Positions 44,271-53,240 of a stretch of 64,000 nucleotides of DNA are shown one piece after another. Where the stretch lies: positions 5,146,001 to 5,210,000 of the forward strand of contig NZ_CP047318.1 of assembly GCF_009857135.1 (NCBI RefSeq). The letters run 5' to 3'. A model generated the notes under the pieces. It made no database searches and had not been told where the DNA came from. It saw only the letters and a list, made by a program, of their open reading frames with translations. Position 1 is the first letter of the stretch; every line of letters begins with the position of its first letter. The position numbers and the translations under genes were made by a program. The stretch is from Streptomyces sp. HM190. GTDB lineage: Bacteria; Actinomycetota; Actinomycetes; Streptomycetales; Streptomycetaceae.

Positions 44271-45578
44271 CTACCGGTCCCGCCAGGGCAGTTCCGCCGT
44301 GATGGTGGTGGGCCCGCCCACCGGGGAATCGACCATGAAGAGACCGTCCACCGCGCCCAGCCGTTCCGCGAGACCGGCGATCCCCGTGCCGCCGTCGACG
44401 CTCGCACCGCCCCGCCCGTCGTCCCACACCTGGATCAGCAGCCGGTCGTCGGACCGCCAGACGTCCACGGCCGCCGACTTCGCCCCGCTGTGCTTGCTGA
44501 CGTTCTGCAGCAGCTCCGAGACGGTGAAGTACGCGATCCCCTCGATCGCCGCCGCCGGCCGTGCCGGGAGGTCGACCGTCACCTTCACCGGGGCGGTGCA
44601 CCGCGAGGCCACCGAGGACAGCGCCGCGTCCAGGCCCCGGTCGGTCAGCACCGCCGGATGGATGCCCCGCGCCAGGTCCCGCAGCTCCTGGAGTGCCAGC
44701 TTCACCTCGCCGTGCGCCTCCGCCACCATCGAGGCGACGGCGTCGTCGACCTGTCCCTCCCGCAGTTTCTCCTTCGCCAGCCCGAGCCCCATGGCCAGGT
44801 TCACCAGCCGCGCCTGCGCCCCGTCGTGCAGATCCCGCTCGATGCGCCGCAGATCCGCCGCGGCCGTGTCCACCACGACGCCCCGGTCCGACTCCAGCTC
44901 CGCGATCCGCCGCTCCAGCTCGTCCGACGGCGACAGCAGCGACCGCACCATCGCCCGGTCCGCGTTCGCCAGCCCTCGCACGATGTACGGCAGCACCGGC
45001 CACGCCACGAACAACCCCGTGAGGGTGATCGTGAACGTCGCGATCCCCCACGGCAGCCGGATCAGCTCGTACAGCATGGAACGCCAGCCGACCGGGTCCT
45101 TCACGCTCATCCACACCTGCGCGACCAACCCGTCCGCACCGCCCCGCATCGGCAGCGGACTCGGCTCGTCCACCGTCACGTCGAGCAGCGCCCGCGCCCG
45201 TATCCGCTCCAGTTTGCCCAGCTGCCGCGCCCCCAGCAGGGCGGCTGCGAGCAGCGGGAAACCGATCACCGTCAGCGTCAGGAACGCACTCGTGAACAGC
45301 ACCGTCGTCACGAACGTGAACCCGATCAGCGCCAGCGGCAGGTTCGTCAGCAGATGCGCGATCTCCTTCCACGTGTGCGCCTCGAACGCGAGACGCGCGG
45401 GCGGCAGCGGTGCGGAGGGCGTGCGGCTGGAGGGCAACGGCCGCCGGGCCGGCCGTTCACGGCCTGCCGGCGGAGAGGCCGGCGGAGAGGCCGGCGGAGA
45501 GGCCGGCGGAGAGGCCGGTGCAGAGGCTGGGGGCGCGGCCGGTGGAGAAGCCTGGGGAGAAAGGGGCTGCTCGGTCAT
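44271..45578 (-). CDS. Sensor histidine kinase (NarL type), second of a pair
   Basis: 435 residues. It shares with the downstream kinase the block ELESDRGVVVDTAAADLRRI, then ERDLHDGAQARLVNLAMGLG (HisKA_3), LARGIHPAVLTDRGLDAALS and an HATPase_c domain (ELLQNVSKHSG, WDDGRGG). The membrane sensor region has four helices (ALIGFTFVTTVLFTSAFLTL, TVIGFPLLAAALLG, IATFTITLTGLFVAWPVL). The first about 55 residues are Ala/Ser/Pro repeats, encoded by 12-bp units at 45466-45525. Only one response regulator is nearby. The start at 45578 has a weak ribosome site. Confidence 0.92.
   Translation of the reverse strand: MTEQPLSPQASPPAAPPASAPASPPASPPASPPASPPAGRERPARRPLPSSRTPSAPLPPARLAFEAHTWKEIAHLLTNLPLALIGFTFVTTVLFTSAFLTLTVIGFPLLAAALLGARQLGKLERIRARALLDVTVDEPSPLPMRGGADGLVAQVWMSVKDPVGWRSMLYELIRLPWGIATFTITLTGLFVAWPVLPYIVRGLANADRAMVRSLLSPSDELERRIAELESDRGVVVDTAAADLRRIERDLHDGAQARLVNLAMGLGLAKEKLREGQVDDAVASMVAEAHGEVKLALQELRDLARGIHPAVLTDRGLDAALSSVASRCTAPVKVTVDLPARPAAAIEGIAYFTVSELLQNVSKHSGAKSAAVDVWRSDDRLLIQVWDDGRGGASVDGGTGIAGLAERLGAVDGLFMVDSPVGGPTTITAELPWRDR
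45466..45525. repeat. 12-bp tandem repeats in the kinase N-terminus
   Basis: Four perfect copies of gccggcggagag (45466-45513) and a fifth degenerate copy encode ASPP repeats ahead of the sensor domain. The length is a multiple of three. Confidence 0.9.
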
Positions 45579-45782
45579 GGCCACAGCCTGCCCGCCCCCG
45601 CCCCACCGGCGCCATGCGGCGAACCGCCCGGCCCCTCCTGGGGAAAACCCCACCCGCCGCCGCAGCCCCCCGGCCCACCACCCCCGCCCGCCGGGCCCTT
45701 CGTCCCGCGCGGGTCGCCGCCACCGCCCGGCGCGCGGACTCCCAGGTCACGGCCCCGCGCATGCCGAGCTGTGACGGGCTGC

Positions 45783-45810
45783 TTACGGTCTCTTTAGCAG
45801 GGCCTAGACT
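45783..45810 (+). promoter_or_regulatory. Candidate promoter of the nuo operon
   Basis: TTACGG (45783-45788) and TAGACT (45805-45810) are 16 bp apart, a good match for Streptomyces vegetative promoters. A start near 45817 leaves an 84-bp leader before the nuoA GTG. Confidence 0.5.
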
Positions 45811-45900
45811 CCCGTGCGTACAGATCGTCGAACAGCGGCGTATGCCTGGCGTACGGAGCGCGTACGCACAGGTCGCCAGGTGAGGGAGCGAGGGGCGGAC

Positions 45901-46314
45901 GTGCCGGAACCGACCGTCGCCGTCGCGGCGGAGTACGTCGTGGCGGCGGACTACTTCCAGTCCTACTCGGTGGTCGGACTGCTCGCCGCCGTGGGCGTGC
46001 TCTTCGTGGCCATCGCCTTCGGCGCGGGACGCCTGCTGCGCCCCGAGGTCCCCACCCGCGAGAAGCTCCTGACGTACGAGTGCGGCGTCGACCCCGTCGG
46101 CGAGCACTGGGCCCACACCCAGGTCCGCTACTACGTGTACGCCTTCCTCTACGTCATCTTCGCCATCGACTCGATCTTCCTCTTCCCCTGGGCGACCGTC
46201 TTCGCCGACGACGGCTATGGCGCGACCACGCTGGTGGAGATGTTCGTCTTCCTCGGTTTCCTCGCCGTCGGCCTGCTCTACGCATACAAGAAGGGCGTCC
46301 TGGCATGGACGTGA
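45901..46314 (+). CDS. nuoA: NADH-quinone oxidoreductase subunit A (NuoA)
   Basis: 137 residues, three membrane helices. The conserved TYECGVDPVGEHWAHTQVRYYV region (in parts) and AIDSIFLFPWA are NuoA signatures; the loop contributes to the quinone-gate near NuoD and NuoH. The GTG at 45901 has GAGGGG 6 bp upstream. It is the first gene of a ten-gene operon and overlaps nuoB by 10 bp. Confidence 0.94.
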   Translation: MPEPTVAVAAEYVVAADYFQSYSVVGLLAAVGVLFVAIAFGAGRLLRPEVPTREKLLTYECGVDPVGEHWAHTQVRYYVYAFLYVIFAIDSIFLFPWATVFADDGYGATTLVEMFVFLGFLAVGLLYAYKKGVLAWT

Positions 46315-47042
46315 CGCCGGAAACGACCGCCGCGCAGCCCGCCGCGCGGCCCGCCGACGGGTCCACCCCGCAGCCCGTGCACCTCCCGGAGCCCAAGCGG
46401 CTGGGCGCCCTCGCCCGCCTCGCCCCGGAGCCGATGAAGGTGATCCTCAACTGGGGCCGCCGTTACTCGCTCTGGGTCTTCAACTTCGGCCTGGCCTGCT
46501 GCGCGATCGAGTTCATCGCCGCGTCGATGGCCCGCCACGACTTCATCCGCCTCGGCGTCATCCCCTTCGCGCCGGGCCCCCGCCAGGCCGACCTGATGGT
46601 CGTGTCCGGCACGGTCACGGACAAGATGGCCCCGGCGGTGAAGCGCCTCTACGAGCAGATGCCCGAGCCGAAGTACGTCATCTCCTTCGGCGCCTGCTCC
46701 AACTGCGGCGGCCCTTACTGGGACTCCTACTCGGTGACCAAGGGCGTCGACCAGATCATTCCCGTCGACGTCTACGTCCCCGGCTGCCCGCCCCGCCCCG
46801 AGGCCCTCCTCCAGGGCATCCTGAAACTCCAGGAGAAGATCGCGCGGGAGTCCCTGGGGGAGCGCTACGGCTACGGAACGGCCACGTCGGCCACGGGAAC
46901 CGACGGCGCCCCCACGGCCACCGGGCTCGCCGCCCCCGGCCGCCCGTCACCGGCAGCCCTCCAGAGCGGCCTGGTGCACCCCCCGGCCCCGCCGGCCGGC
47001 ACCGGCCCGACCGACAGCTCCACCGGGGAGGGGGACCGATGA
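46305..47042 (+). CDS. nuoB: NADH-quinone oxidoreductase subunit B (NuoB)
   Basis: 245 residues; the peripheral-arm subunit that carries iron-sulfur cluster N2. Cluster ligands are in FGLACCAIEF, GACSNCGGPYWDSY and VPGCPPRPEAL. An N-terminal about 30 residues and a C-terminal about 60 residues of Pro/Ala/Gly are extra compared with typical 160-190-residue NuoB. It overlaps nuoA by 10 bp and nuoC by 4 bp. Being intact in the N2 ligands, it can in principle pass electrons to quinone. Confidence 0.94.
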   Translation: MDVTPETTAAQPAARPADGSTPQPVHLPEPKRLGALARLAPEPMKVILNWGRRYSLWVFNFGLACCAIEFIAASMARHDFIRLGVIPFAPGPRQADLMVVSGTVTDKMAPAVKRLYEQMPEPKYVISFGACSNCGGPYWDSYSVTKGVDQIIPVDVYVPGCPPRPEALLQGILKLQEKIARESLGERYGYGTATSATGTDGAPTATGLAAPGRPSPAALQSGLVHPPAPPAGTGPTDSSTGEGDR

Positions 47043-48568
47043 CCGGCTGGCTGCCCGCCCCCGTCGAGGAACTCTTCGGCGCCGACGCCACCGCCGAGGA
47101 GTCGTACGACGTCCTCACCGTGGACGTCCCGTCCGCCTCCTGGATCCCGGCCCTGACCACGGCCCGCACCACCCTGGGCTGCACCTACTTCGACTGGCTG
47201 AGCGCGGTCGACGAGCCCGGCACCGGTTTCCGGGTCTCCGCCCATGTCGTGGCCCTGACCCCGGTCCGCCGCCTCCTGATGCGCACCACCGTCCCGCACA
47301 CGGCCCCGGTGCTGCCCACCGCCGTGGACGTCTACGCCGGTGCCGCCTGGCACGAGCGCGAGACCCACGAAATGTTCGGCGTCCGCTTCGAGGGACACCC
47401 CGCCCTCGACCACCTCCTCCTCCCCGAGAACTTCGAGGGCCACCCGCTGCGCAAGGACTTCGTCCTGGCCGCCCGTGTCGCCAAGGCGTGGCCCGGCGCC
47501 AAGGAACCCGGCGAGTCCGAGCACGGCGGCCCCAAGCGCCGCCAGATGCTCCCGCCCGGCGTCCCCGACCCCAACGAGTGGGGCCCCCTCAAGGGCCAGC
47601 TCCCCCCAGCCCCGGCCCGCCCCACCCGAGCGGCCGGAGACCGCCCGGCCCGAGCCGCCGGGGACCGCCCCGTACGGCGGACCCGCACGGCGGCGCAGGG
47701 CTCGGCGAGCCAGACGCCCACGGAGCCGGCGCCGGGTGCCGCGGATACCCCGGCTGCACCGGCTTCTCCCGCGCCTCCGCGTCGCAGCCGTACGGCGGCG
47801 CAGGGTTCGGCGAGTCAGATGGCCGCGGAGTCGGTGCCGGGTGCCGCGGATACCCCGGCTGCACCGGCCTCCCCCGCGCCCACGACGCCGCGCCGCGCCC
47901 GCACCGCGTCCGGTGGCTCGGCGAGCCAGCGCACCCCGTCGGGCGGCGCCCCCGCCGAGCGCCCGGCGGAGAGCCGCCCCGCCCGCCCGGCCGTCCGCAG
48001 CGCCGACGCCCCCTGGCACCACGCCCGCCCGGCCTTCGAGGAGCCGGCACCGCAGGCGGAGCACGCCCCGACGGAGCCGAGGTCCGAGCTGGAGCCCGAA
48101 CCCGCAGCCGAGCCCGAGCGCAAGGCCCAGCCCTCGAAGCCGGAGGCCGAATCCTCGGCGGCGGTCGAACCGGCGTCCGAGACCGAACCTCAGTCCAAGA
48201 CCGAGCCCGACTCCGTGACCGAGCCCGACTCCGTGACCGAGCCCGAGACTGAGACTGAGTCCGACTCCGTGACCAAGACCAAGACCGAGTCCGACTCCGT
48301 GACCGAGCCCGCGCCCGGGACCCAACCCGCACCCGGAACCGAACCCGCACCCGGAACGGCGCCCGCGGCGGAGCCGTCCGCGGTCCCCGGCGCTCCGGGC
48401 GACCGCACCCCCGGTGACGGAAGCGAGACGCCCGCCGACGAGACCGGTGACGGGGGCGAGACGCCCGCCGACGAGAACCGCGCCCCCGAGCCTTCCCCCG
48501 CTCCCGAAGGCCCCACCACCCCCGCCCCCCCCACCACCCCCGAACCCCCCGCAGGAGGCCCGCGGTGA
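47039..48568 (+). CDS. nuoC: NADH-quinone oxidoreductase subunit C (NuoC) with long disordered tail
   Basis: 509 residues, more than twice the usual length. The normal NuoC domain occupies about residues 1-190: CTYFDWLSAVDE, HERETHEMFGVRFEGHP and ENFEGHPLRKDF are family signatures. From about residue 195 it becomes Pro/Ala/Ser/Thr/Glu-rich. It includes two 35-residue repeats (RTAAQGSASQ... from residue 216 and 251, and a third degenerate unit) and acidic DSVTEP and PAPGTEP repeats. No nuoD is fused or follows. ATGA overlap with nuoB, GTGA overlap with nuoH. The tail may bind a partner or is simply tolerated disorder. Confidence 0.92.
   Translation: MTGWLPAPVEELFGADATAEESYDVLTVDVPSASWIPALTTARTTLGCTYFDWLSAVDEPGTGFRVSAHVVALTPVRRLLMRTTVPHTAPVLPTAVDVYAGAAWHERETHEMFGVRFEGHPALDHLLLPENFEGHPLRKDFVLAARVAKAWPGAKEPGESEHGGPKRRQMLPPGVPDPNEWGPLKGQLPPAPARPTRAAGDRPARAAGDRPVRRTRTAAQGSASQTPTEPAPGAADTPAAPASPAPPRRSRTAAQGSASQMAAESVPGAADTPAAPASPAPTTPRRARTASGGSASQRTPSGGAPAERPAESRPARPAVRSADAPWHHARPAFEEPAPQAEHAPTEPRSELEPEPAAEPERKAQPSKPEAESSAAVEPASETEPQSKTEPDSVTEPDSVTEPETETESDSVTKTKTESDSVTEPAPGTQPAPGTEPAPGTAPAAEPSAVPGAPGDRTPGDGSETPADETGDGGETPADENRAPEPSPAPEGPTTPAPPTTPEPPAGGPR
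47684..47893 (+). repeat. Two 105-bp repeats within nuoC
   Basis: 47684-47788 and about 47789-47893 encode near-identical 35-residue units beginning RTAAQGSASQ and sharing GAADTPAAPASPAP. A third, shorter degenerate unit (RTASGGSASQ) follows. The period is a multiple of three. Confidence 0.85.
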
Positions 48569-49533
48569 ACGACGCCCTCGACGTCGCCCTGCGACTCCTC
48601 CTCGTCTTCGTCGTCTTCCTCACCTTCCCCCTGATCATCGGTCAGACGGAACACAAGGTGATGGCCCACATGCAGGGCCGCCTCGGCCCCATGTACGCCG
48701 GCGGCTTCCACGGCTGGGCCCAGCTCGTCGCCGACGGCGTGAAGTTCGCCCAGAAGGAAGACGTCGTCCCGGCCGGCGCGGACCGCCGCATCTTCCAGCT
48801 CGCCCCTGCCGTCGCCCTGCTCCCGTACCTCCTCGTCCTCCTCGCCATCCCCATCGGCCCCGGCGAGGGCGCCGTCGGGGTGGTCATCGACGCGGGCATC
48901 TTCTTCGTCCTCGCCGTGATGGGCGTCGGCGTCCTCGGCTCGCTCATGGCCGGCTGGGCCTCCGCGAACAAGTTCTCCCTCCTGGGAGGTCTGCGCACCG
49001 CCGCCCAGCTCCTCGCCTACGAACTCCCGATGCTCCTGACGGCCGCCTCGGTGGCGATGGCGGCCGGCACGGTCTCCCTCGTCGGCATCCTCGACGCCTT
49101 CGAGTGGTGGTGGCTCCCCTGGCAGATCGTCGGCGCGATCGTCTTCTTCGTCGCCGGCCTCGCCGAACTCCAGCGCCCGCCCTTCGACATGCCCGTCGCC
49201 GACTCGGAGATCATCTTCGGCGCCTACACCGAGTACACCGGCCTCCGCTTCGCCCTGTTCCTGCTCGCCGAGTACGCCGGGATCGTCGTCCTGTGCGGCC
49301 TGACCACCGTCCTCTTCCTCGGCGGGTGGCACGGCCCCTGGGGCGCCGACGGCCTCGGCTGGGTGTGGACGCTGCTGAAGACCGCCGTCCTCGCCTTCGT
49401 CGTCATCTGGCTCCGCGTCACCTACCCCCGGCTGCGCGAGGACCAGCTGCAGAAGCTCTCCTGGACCCTCCTCGTCCCCCTGTCCCTCGCCCAGATCGCC
49501 CTCACCGGCGTCGTCAAGGTGGTGATCCGGTAA
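48565..49533 (+). CDS. nuoH: NADH-quinone oxidoreductase subunit H (NuoH)
   Basis: 322 residues with about eight membrane helices. Family signatures are present: QGRLGPMYAG at the quinone-chamber region, ISYE-like AYELPMLL, and ELQRPPFDMPVADSEI followed by EYTGLRFALF. It forms the quinone channel and links the peripheral arm to the pumping arm. GGAGG lies 6 bp before the GTG start, which overlaps the nuoC stop by 4 bp. Confidence 0.95.
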   Translation: MNDALDVALRLLLVFVVFLTFPLIIGQTEHKVMAHMQGRLGPMYAGGFHGWAQLVADGVKFAQKEDVVPAGADRRIFQLAPAVALLPYLLVLLAIPIGPGEGAVGVVIDAGIFFVLAVMGVGVLGSLMAGWASANKFSLLGGLRTAAQLLAYELPMLLTAASVAMAAGTVSLVGILDAFEWWWLPWQIVGAIVFFVAGLAELQRPPFDMPVADSEIIFGAYTEYTGLRFALFLLAEYAGIVVLCGLTTVLFLGGWHGPWGADGLGWVWTLLKTAVLAFVVIWLRVTYPRLREDQLQKLSWTLLVPLSLAQIALTGVVKVVIR

Positions 49534-49535
49534 CC

Positions 49536-50099
49536 ATGGCCCCCATCCCCGGCAGTGGTCTGGCCAAGGGCCTGGCCGTCACCCTCCGCACGATGACGCG
49601 GAAGACGGTCACCGAGCAGTACCCGGACACCCAGCCCGACCTCCCGCCCCGCACCCGCGGCGTCATCGGCCTGTTCGAGGAGAACTGCACCGTCTGCATG
49701 CTCTGCGCCCGGGAGTGCCCGGACTGGTGCATCTACATCGACTCCCACAAGGAGACCGTCCCGCCCGCCGCCCCCGGCGGACGTGAGCGCAGCCGCAACG
49801 TCCTCGACCGCTTCGCCATCGACTTCTCCCTCTGCATGTACTGCGGTATCTGCATCGAGGTCTGCCCCTTCGACGCCCTCTTCTGGTCGCCCGAGTTCGA
49901 GTACGCGGAGACCGACATCCGAGAACTCACCCACGAGCGCGACAAACTCCGCGAGTGGATGTGGACCGTCCCGGCCCCGCCCGCCCTCGACCCCGGTGCC
50001 GAAGAACCCAAGGAACTCGCCGCCGCCCGCAAGACCGCCGAGAAGATCGCCGCCACCCAGCAGGCCGACCAGCCGCAGCCGGGGGAGGGGAACACATGA
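49536..50099 (+). CDS. nuoI: NADH-quinone oxidoreductase subunit I (NuoI)
   Basis: 187 residues with two [4Fe-4S] ferredoxin motifs: CTVCMLCARECP and CMYCGICIEVCP, giving clusters N6a and N6b. Such a subunit would be the entry point for electrons in complexes without NuoEFG. A helical C-terminal tail (EPKELAAARKTAEKIAATQ) is extra. The ATG begins 2 bp after the nuoH stop and the end overlaps nuoJ by 4 bp. Confidence 0.95.
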   Translation: MAPIPGSGLAKGLAVTLRTMTRKTVTEQYPDTQPDLPPRTRGVIGLFEENCTVCMLCARECPDWCIYIDSHKETVPPAAPGGRERSRNVLDRFAIDFSLCMYCGICIEVCPFDALFWSPEFEYAETDIRELTHERDKLREWMWTVPAPPALDPGAEEPKELAAARKTAEKIAATQQADQPQPGEGNT

Positions 50100-50884
50100 G
50101 CCCCACCGCCGCCGTCGCCCTCGCCGCCACGTACCAGCACCCCGCGCTGGCCGCCGTCGAGACCCGCGGCTTCCTCTCGCCGGCCGGCGTCGAGATCGCC
50201 TTCCTCCTCGTCGGGCTGGTCACCCTCGGCGCCGCGATCGTCACCGTCACCACCCGCCAACTGGTGCACGCCGCCCTGTGGCTGGTCGTGGCGCTCGGCG
50301 GTCTCGCCGTCGAGTACCTGCTCCTCACCGCCGAGTTCATCGCCTGGGTCCAGGTCCTCATCTACGTCGGTTCCGTCGTCGTGCTCCTGCTGTTCGGGCT
50401 GATGCTGACCAGGGCCCCGATCGGCCGCTCCCCGGACGCCGACTCCGGCAACCGCTGGGCGGCCCTCACCGTGGCCGTCGCCGCTGCCGCCGCCCTCGTC
50501 TGGGTCGTCGTCGACGCCTTCCGCACCACGTGGATCGACCTCGACGTCCCCGCCGCCGGCTCGACGAGGACCACCGGCGAGAGCCTCTTCCAGAACTGGG
50601 TCCTCCCCTTCGAGGCCCTCTCCGTCCTCCTCCTCGCCGCCCTGGTCGGCGCGATCGTCCTCTCCCGCAAGGCCAAGCCGGAGCCCGTCGAACCGAAGCC
50701 CTCCACCCCGGCCACCGGCTCAGCCCCGGCCACCGGCTCCGCCCCGACGACTGGCTCCGGCCCGACGATCGGCTCCGCCCCGACGATCGGCTCCGCCCCG
50801 GCGCCCGCACCCGCCCCTGCCGAGGCCCCGGCCGCCCCGGCCGCGGCCGACGCCCCCGACCCGTCCGAGGGAGGGGTCCGCTGA
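50096..50884 (+). CDS. nuoJ: NADH-quinone oxidoreductase subunit J (NuoJ)
   Basis: 262 residues, five membrane helices in the first about 190 residues (VEIAFLLVGLVTLGAAIVTV, LVHAALWLVVALGGLAVEYL, IAWVQVLIYVGSVVVLLLFG, WAALTVAVAAAAALVWVVV, ALSVLLLAALVGAIVLSR). YVGSVVVLLLFGLML carries the pi-bulge region of helix 3. The last about 65 residues are a Pro/Ala/Gly/Ser/Thr repeat tail (PATGSAPTTGSGPTIGSAP) not typical of NuoJ. It overlaps nuoI by 4 bp and nuoK by 1 bp. Confidence 0.93.
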   Translation: MSPTAAVALAATYQHPALAAVETRGFLSPAGVEIAFLLVGLVTLGAAIVTVTTRQLVHAALWLVVALGGLAVEYLLLTAEFIAWVQVLIYVGSVVVLLLFGLMLTRAPIGRSPDADSGNRWAALTVAVAAAAALVWVVVDAFRTTWIDLDVPAAGSTRTTGESLFQNWVLPFEALSVLLLAALVGAIVLSRKAKPEPVEPKPSTPATGSAPATGSAPTTGSGPTIGSAPTIGSAPAPAPAPAEAPAAPAAADAPDPSEGGVR

Positions 50885-51237
50885 TGCACCTCGCCTATCC
50901 CGTCGTGCTCTCCGCCCTCCTCTTCTGCACGGGCCTGTACGGCGTCCTCGCCCGCCGCAACGCGATCCTGGTCCTGATGTCCGTCGAGCTGATGCTCAAC
51001 GCCGTCAACCTCAACCTCGTCGCCTTCGACGTCTGGCTCAGCAAGGCCGCCGAGGAGACCCTCCGCTCCGGGCAGGCCCTGACCCTGTTCACCATCACCA
51101 TCGCCGCCGCGGAGATCGGCATCGGCCTGGCCATCGTCCTCGCCGTCCACCGCAACCGCGGCACCGCCGACATCGACAGGCTCCGCGACACCGCCGAGCG
51201 CCCCGAGCGGAGCGAGAAGGCCGAGGCCAGCGCGTGA
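50884..51237 (+). CDS. nuoK: NADH-quinone oxidoreductase subunit K (NuoK)
   Basis: 117 residues, three membrane helices. The helix-2 SVELMLNAVNLNLVAF motif with the conserved Glu and the helix-3 TITIAAAEIGIGLAIVLAV with its Glu match antiporter-like NuoK/MrpC proteins. The C-terminal acidic tail (RLRDTAERPERSEKAEASA) is extra. It overlaps nuoJ by 1 bp and nuoL by 4 bp. Confidence 0.95.
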   Translation: MHLAYPVVLSALLFCTGLYGVLARRNAILVLMSVELMLNAVNLNLVAFDVWLSKAAEETLRSGQALTLFTITIAAAEIGIGLAIVLAVHRNRGTADIDRLRDTAERPERSEKAEASA

Positions 51238-53234
51238 CCACGACCACCCTCGCCGTCCTCGTCCCCGTCCTCCCGTTCCTCGGCGCCGCCGCCGGCCTGC
51301 TCCTCGGCCGCACCGCCCCCGGCTTCGTCCGCCCCCTCGCCGTCCTGCCGACCCTCGCGGCCTTCGTCCTGGCCGTCCTCGTCGCCGTACGCCAGGGCGG
51401 CGACCGCCCCGTCGAGGCGGCCACGCAGCTCACCCCGACCGGCTCGGTCCCCATCGACCTCGCCCTGTACATCGACGGCTTCGCCGCCCTCGTCGCCGTG
51501 GTGGTCGGCCTGGTCGCCACCTGCGTGCAGATCTACTCGACGGGCTACCTGCGCGACGACCCGCGCTACCCCTCGTACGCCGCCCTCGTCTCCCTCTTCA
51601 CCTCCGCCATGCTCCTCGTCGTCTACTCCGGCGACCTGATGGTGCTGCTGGTGGGCTGGGAGATCATGGGCATCTGCTCCTACTTCCTGGTCGGCCACTA
51701 CTGGGAGACCGCGGAGGCCCGCGCCGCCTCCCTCAAGGCGTTCCTGGTCACCAAGCTCGGCGACGTCCCCTTCCTGATCGGTCTGTTCGCCCTCGCCTCG
51801 GACGCCGGGTCGTTCCGCCTCACCCGGATCCTCGACACCGTCGCCGACGGCGGCCTCGACCACCCGACGCCGATCGCCCTGCTGCTCCTGGCCGGTGTGG
51901 CCGGCAAGTCCGCGCAGTTCCCCCTGCACACCTGGCTGCCCGACGCGATGGCCGGCCCGACGCCCGTCTCCGCGCTGATCCACGCCGCGACGATGGTCGC
52001 CGCCGGTGTCTACTTCGTCGCCCGCCTCCTCCCGGTCTTCACCGCCTCCGCGGCGGCCCTGGTCGTCCTCGCCGTGATGGCCGCCGTCACCATGGCCGGC
52101 TCGGCCCTCGCCGCCCTCGCCCAGGACGACATCAAACGCGTCCTCGCCTACTCGACGATCGGCCAGCTCGGCTACATGACCGGCGCCCTCGCCGTCGGCG
52201 ACCGCGGCGCCGCCGTCTTCCACCTCATCTCCCACGGCGCCTTCAAGGCGCTGCTGTTCCTCGCCGCCGGCGTGATCATCCACGCCGCCGGCACCAACTC
52301 CCTGGCCGCCATGTCCCGCATGAGCAACCTCCGCGCCCGCGTCCCCGACGCGTACTGGACGATGACCGTGGCGCTCCTCGCGCTCGCCGCGATCCCGCCC
52401 TTCAGCGGCTTCTTCTCCAAGGAGTCCGTCCTCGGCGCCGCCGAGAGCGCCGCCGAGGGCCACGCCGCGTCCGCCGGGCACGTCCCCGGCGCCGCCGGCT
52501 GGACCGTCCTCGTCGCCGGCCTCCTCACGGCCCTCCTCACCACCGCGTACGCCACCCGCCTGTGGCTGCGTGCCTTCCGCGGCCAGGGCGACGAAGCCCC
52601 CGACCACGGCCGCCAGCCGCTCAGCATGACCGTGGTCCTGTGGGTCCTCGCCGTGCCGTCCCTCGCCCTCGGCGGGTTCGCCTACGGCACCCTCCCCGAC
52701 TGGTTCGACGGCGACGACCTGGCCCCCACCCTCACCACGTCCGTCCTCGGCACCGGCCTCGCCCTCACCGGCGGCATCGTGACGTACGCGGCCTGGCGGT
52801 ACACCACGGCCCTGGCCCGCACCCCGCTCGGCGCGGTCGCGGCCCACCCCGAGGCCGACGCCGCGACCGTCGAGGCGGAGGCCATCGCGAGCCACGAGCC
52901 CGCCTACGGGGACGTGGCCTCGGCACCCGACCCGACGGACCCCTCCCGGGTCCTGCTCGGCCGACTGCACCGCCACGCCGCCGTCGGCTTCCACCTCGAC
53001 GCCGTGTACACGGCCCTGTTCGTCCGCCCGGTCCTGTCCGGCGCGCGACTCGTGAGGTTCCTCGACCGCGAGGTCGTCGACACCTACGTACGCGGCGCGG
53101 GCGCCCTGCCCCGCCTGCTCGGCGCGGCCGTACGACGGGCGCAGACCGGCAATGTGCAGACCTATGTGAGCGCGCTGCTCGCCGGCACCGTCGTCCTGGT
53201 GGTCGCCGCCCTTCTCGTCGCCACGGGAGCGTGA
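51234..53234 (+). CDS. nuoL: NADH-quinone oxidoreductase subunit L (NuoL)
   Basis: 666 residues with about 15-16 membrane helices, an antiporter-like proton-pumping subunit. Visible signatures are GWEIMGICSYFLVG, PLHTWLPDAMAGPTPVSALI then HAATMVAAGVYFVAR, DDIKRVLAYSTIGQLGYM and a KxxLFLAAG segment. The C-terminal lateral helix region (about 580-666) is present (YVRGAGALPRLLGAAVRRAQ). GTGA overlap with nuoK. 6 bp separate it from nuoM. Confidence 0.95.
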   Translation: MTTTTLAVLVPVLPFLGAAAGLLLGRTAPGFVRPLAVLPTLAAFVLAVLVAVRQGGDRPVEAATQLTPTGSVPIDLALYIDGFAALVAVVVGLVATCVQIYSTGYLRDDPRYPSYAALVSLFTSAMLLVVYSGDLMVLLVGWEIMGICSYFLVGHYWETAEARAASLKAFLVTKLGDVPFLIGLFALASDAGSFRLTRILDTVADGGLDHPTPIALLLLAGVAGKSAQFPLHTWLPDAMAGPTPVSALIHAATMVAAGVYFVARLLPVFTASAAALVVLAVMAAVTMAGSALAALAQDDIKRVLAYSTIGQLGYMTGALAVGDRGAAVFHLISHGAFKALLFLAAGVIIHAAGTNSLAAMSRMSNLRARVPDAYWTMTVALLALAAIPPFSGFFSKESVLGAAESAAEGHAASAGHVPGAAGWTVLVAGLLTALLTTAYATRLWLRAFRGQGDEAPDHGRQPLSMTVVLWVLAVPSLALGGFAYGTLPDWFDGDDLAPTLTTSVLGTGLALTGGIVTYAAWRYTTALARTPLGAVAAHPEADAATVEAEAIASHEPAYGDVASAPDPTDPSRVLLGRLHRHAAVGFHLDAVYTALFVRPVLSGARLVRFLDREVVDTYVRGAGALPRLLGAAVRRAQTGNVQTYVSALLAGTVVLVVAALLVATGA

Positions 53235-53240
53235 GCAGGC

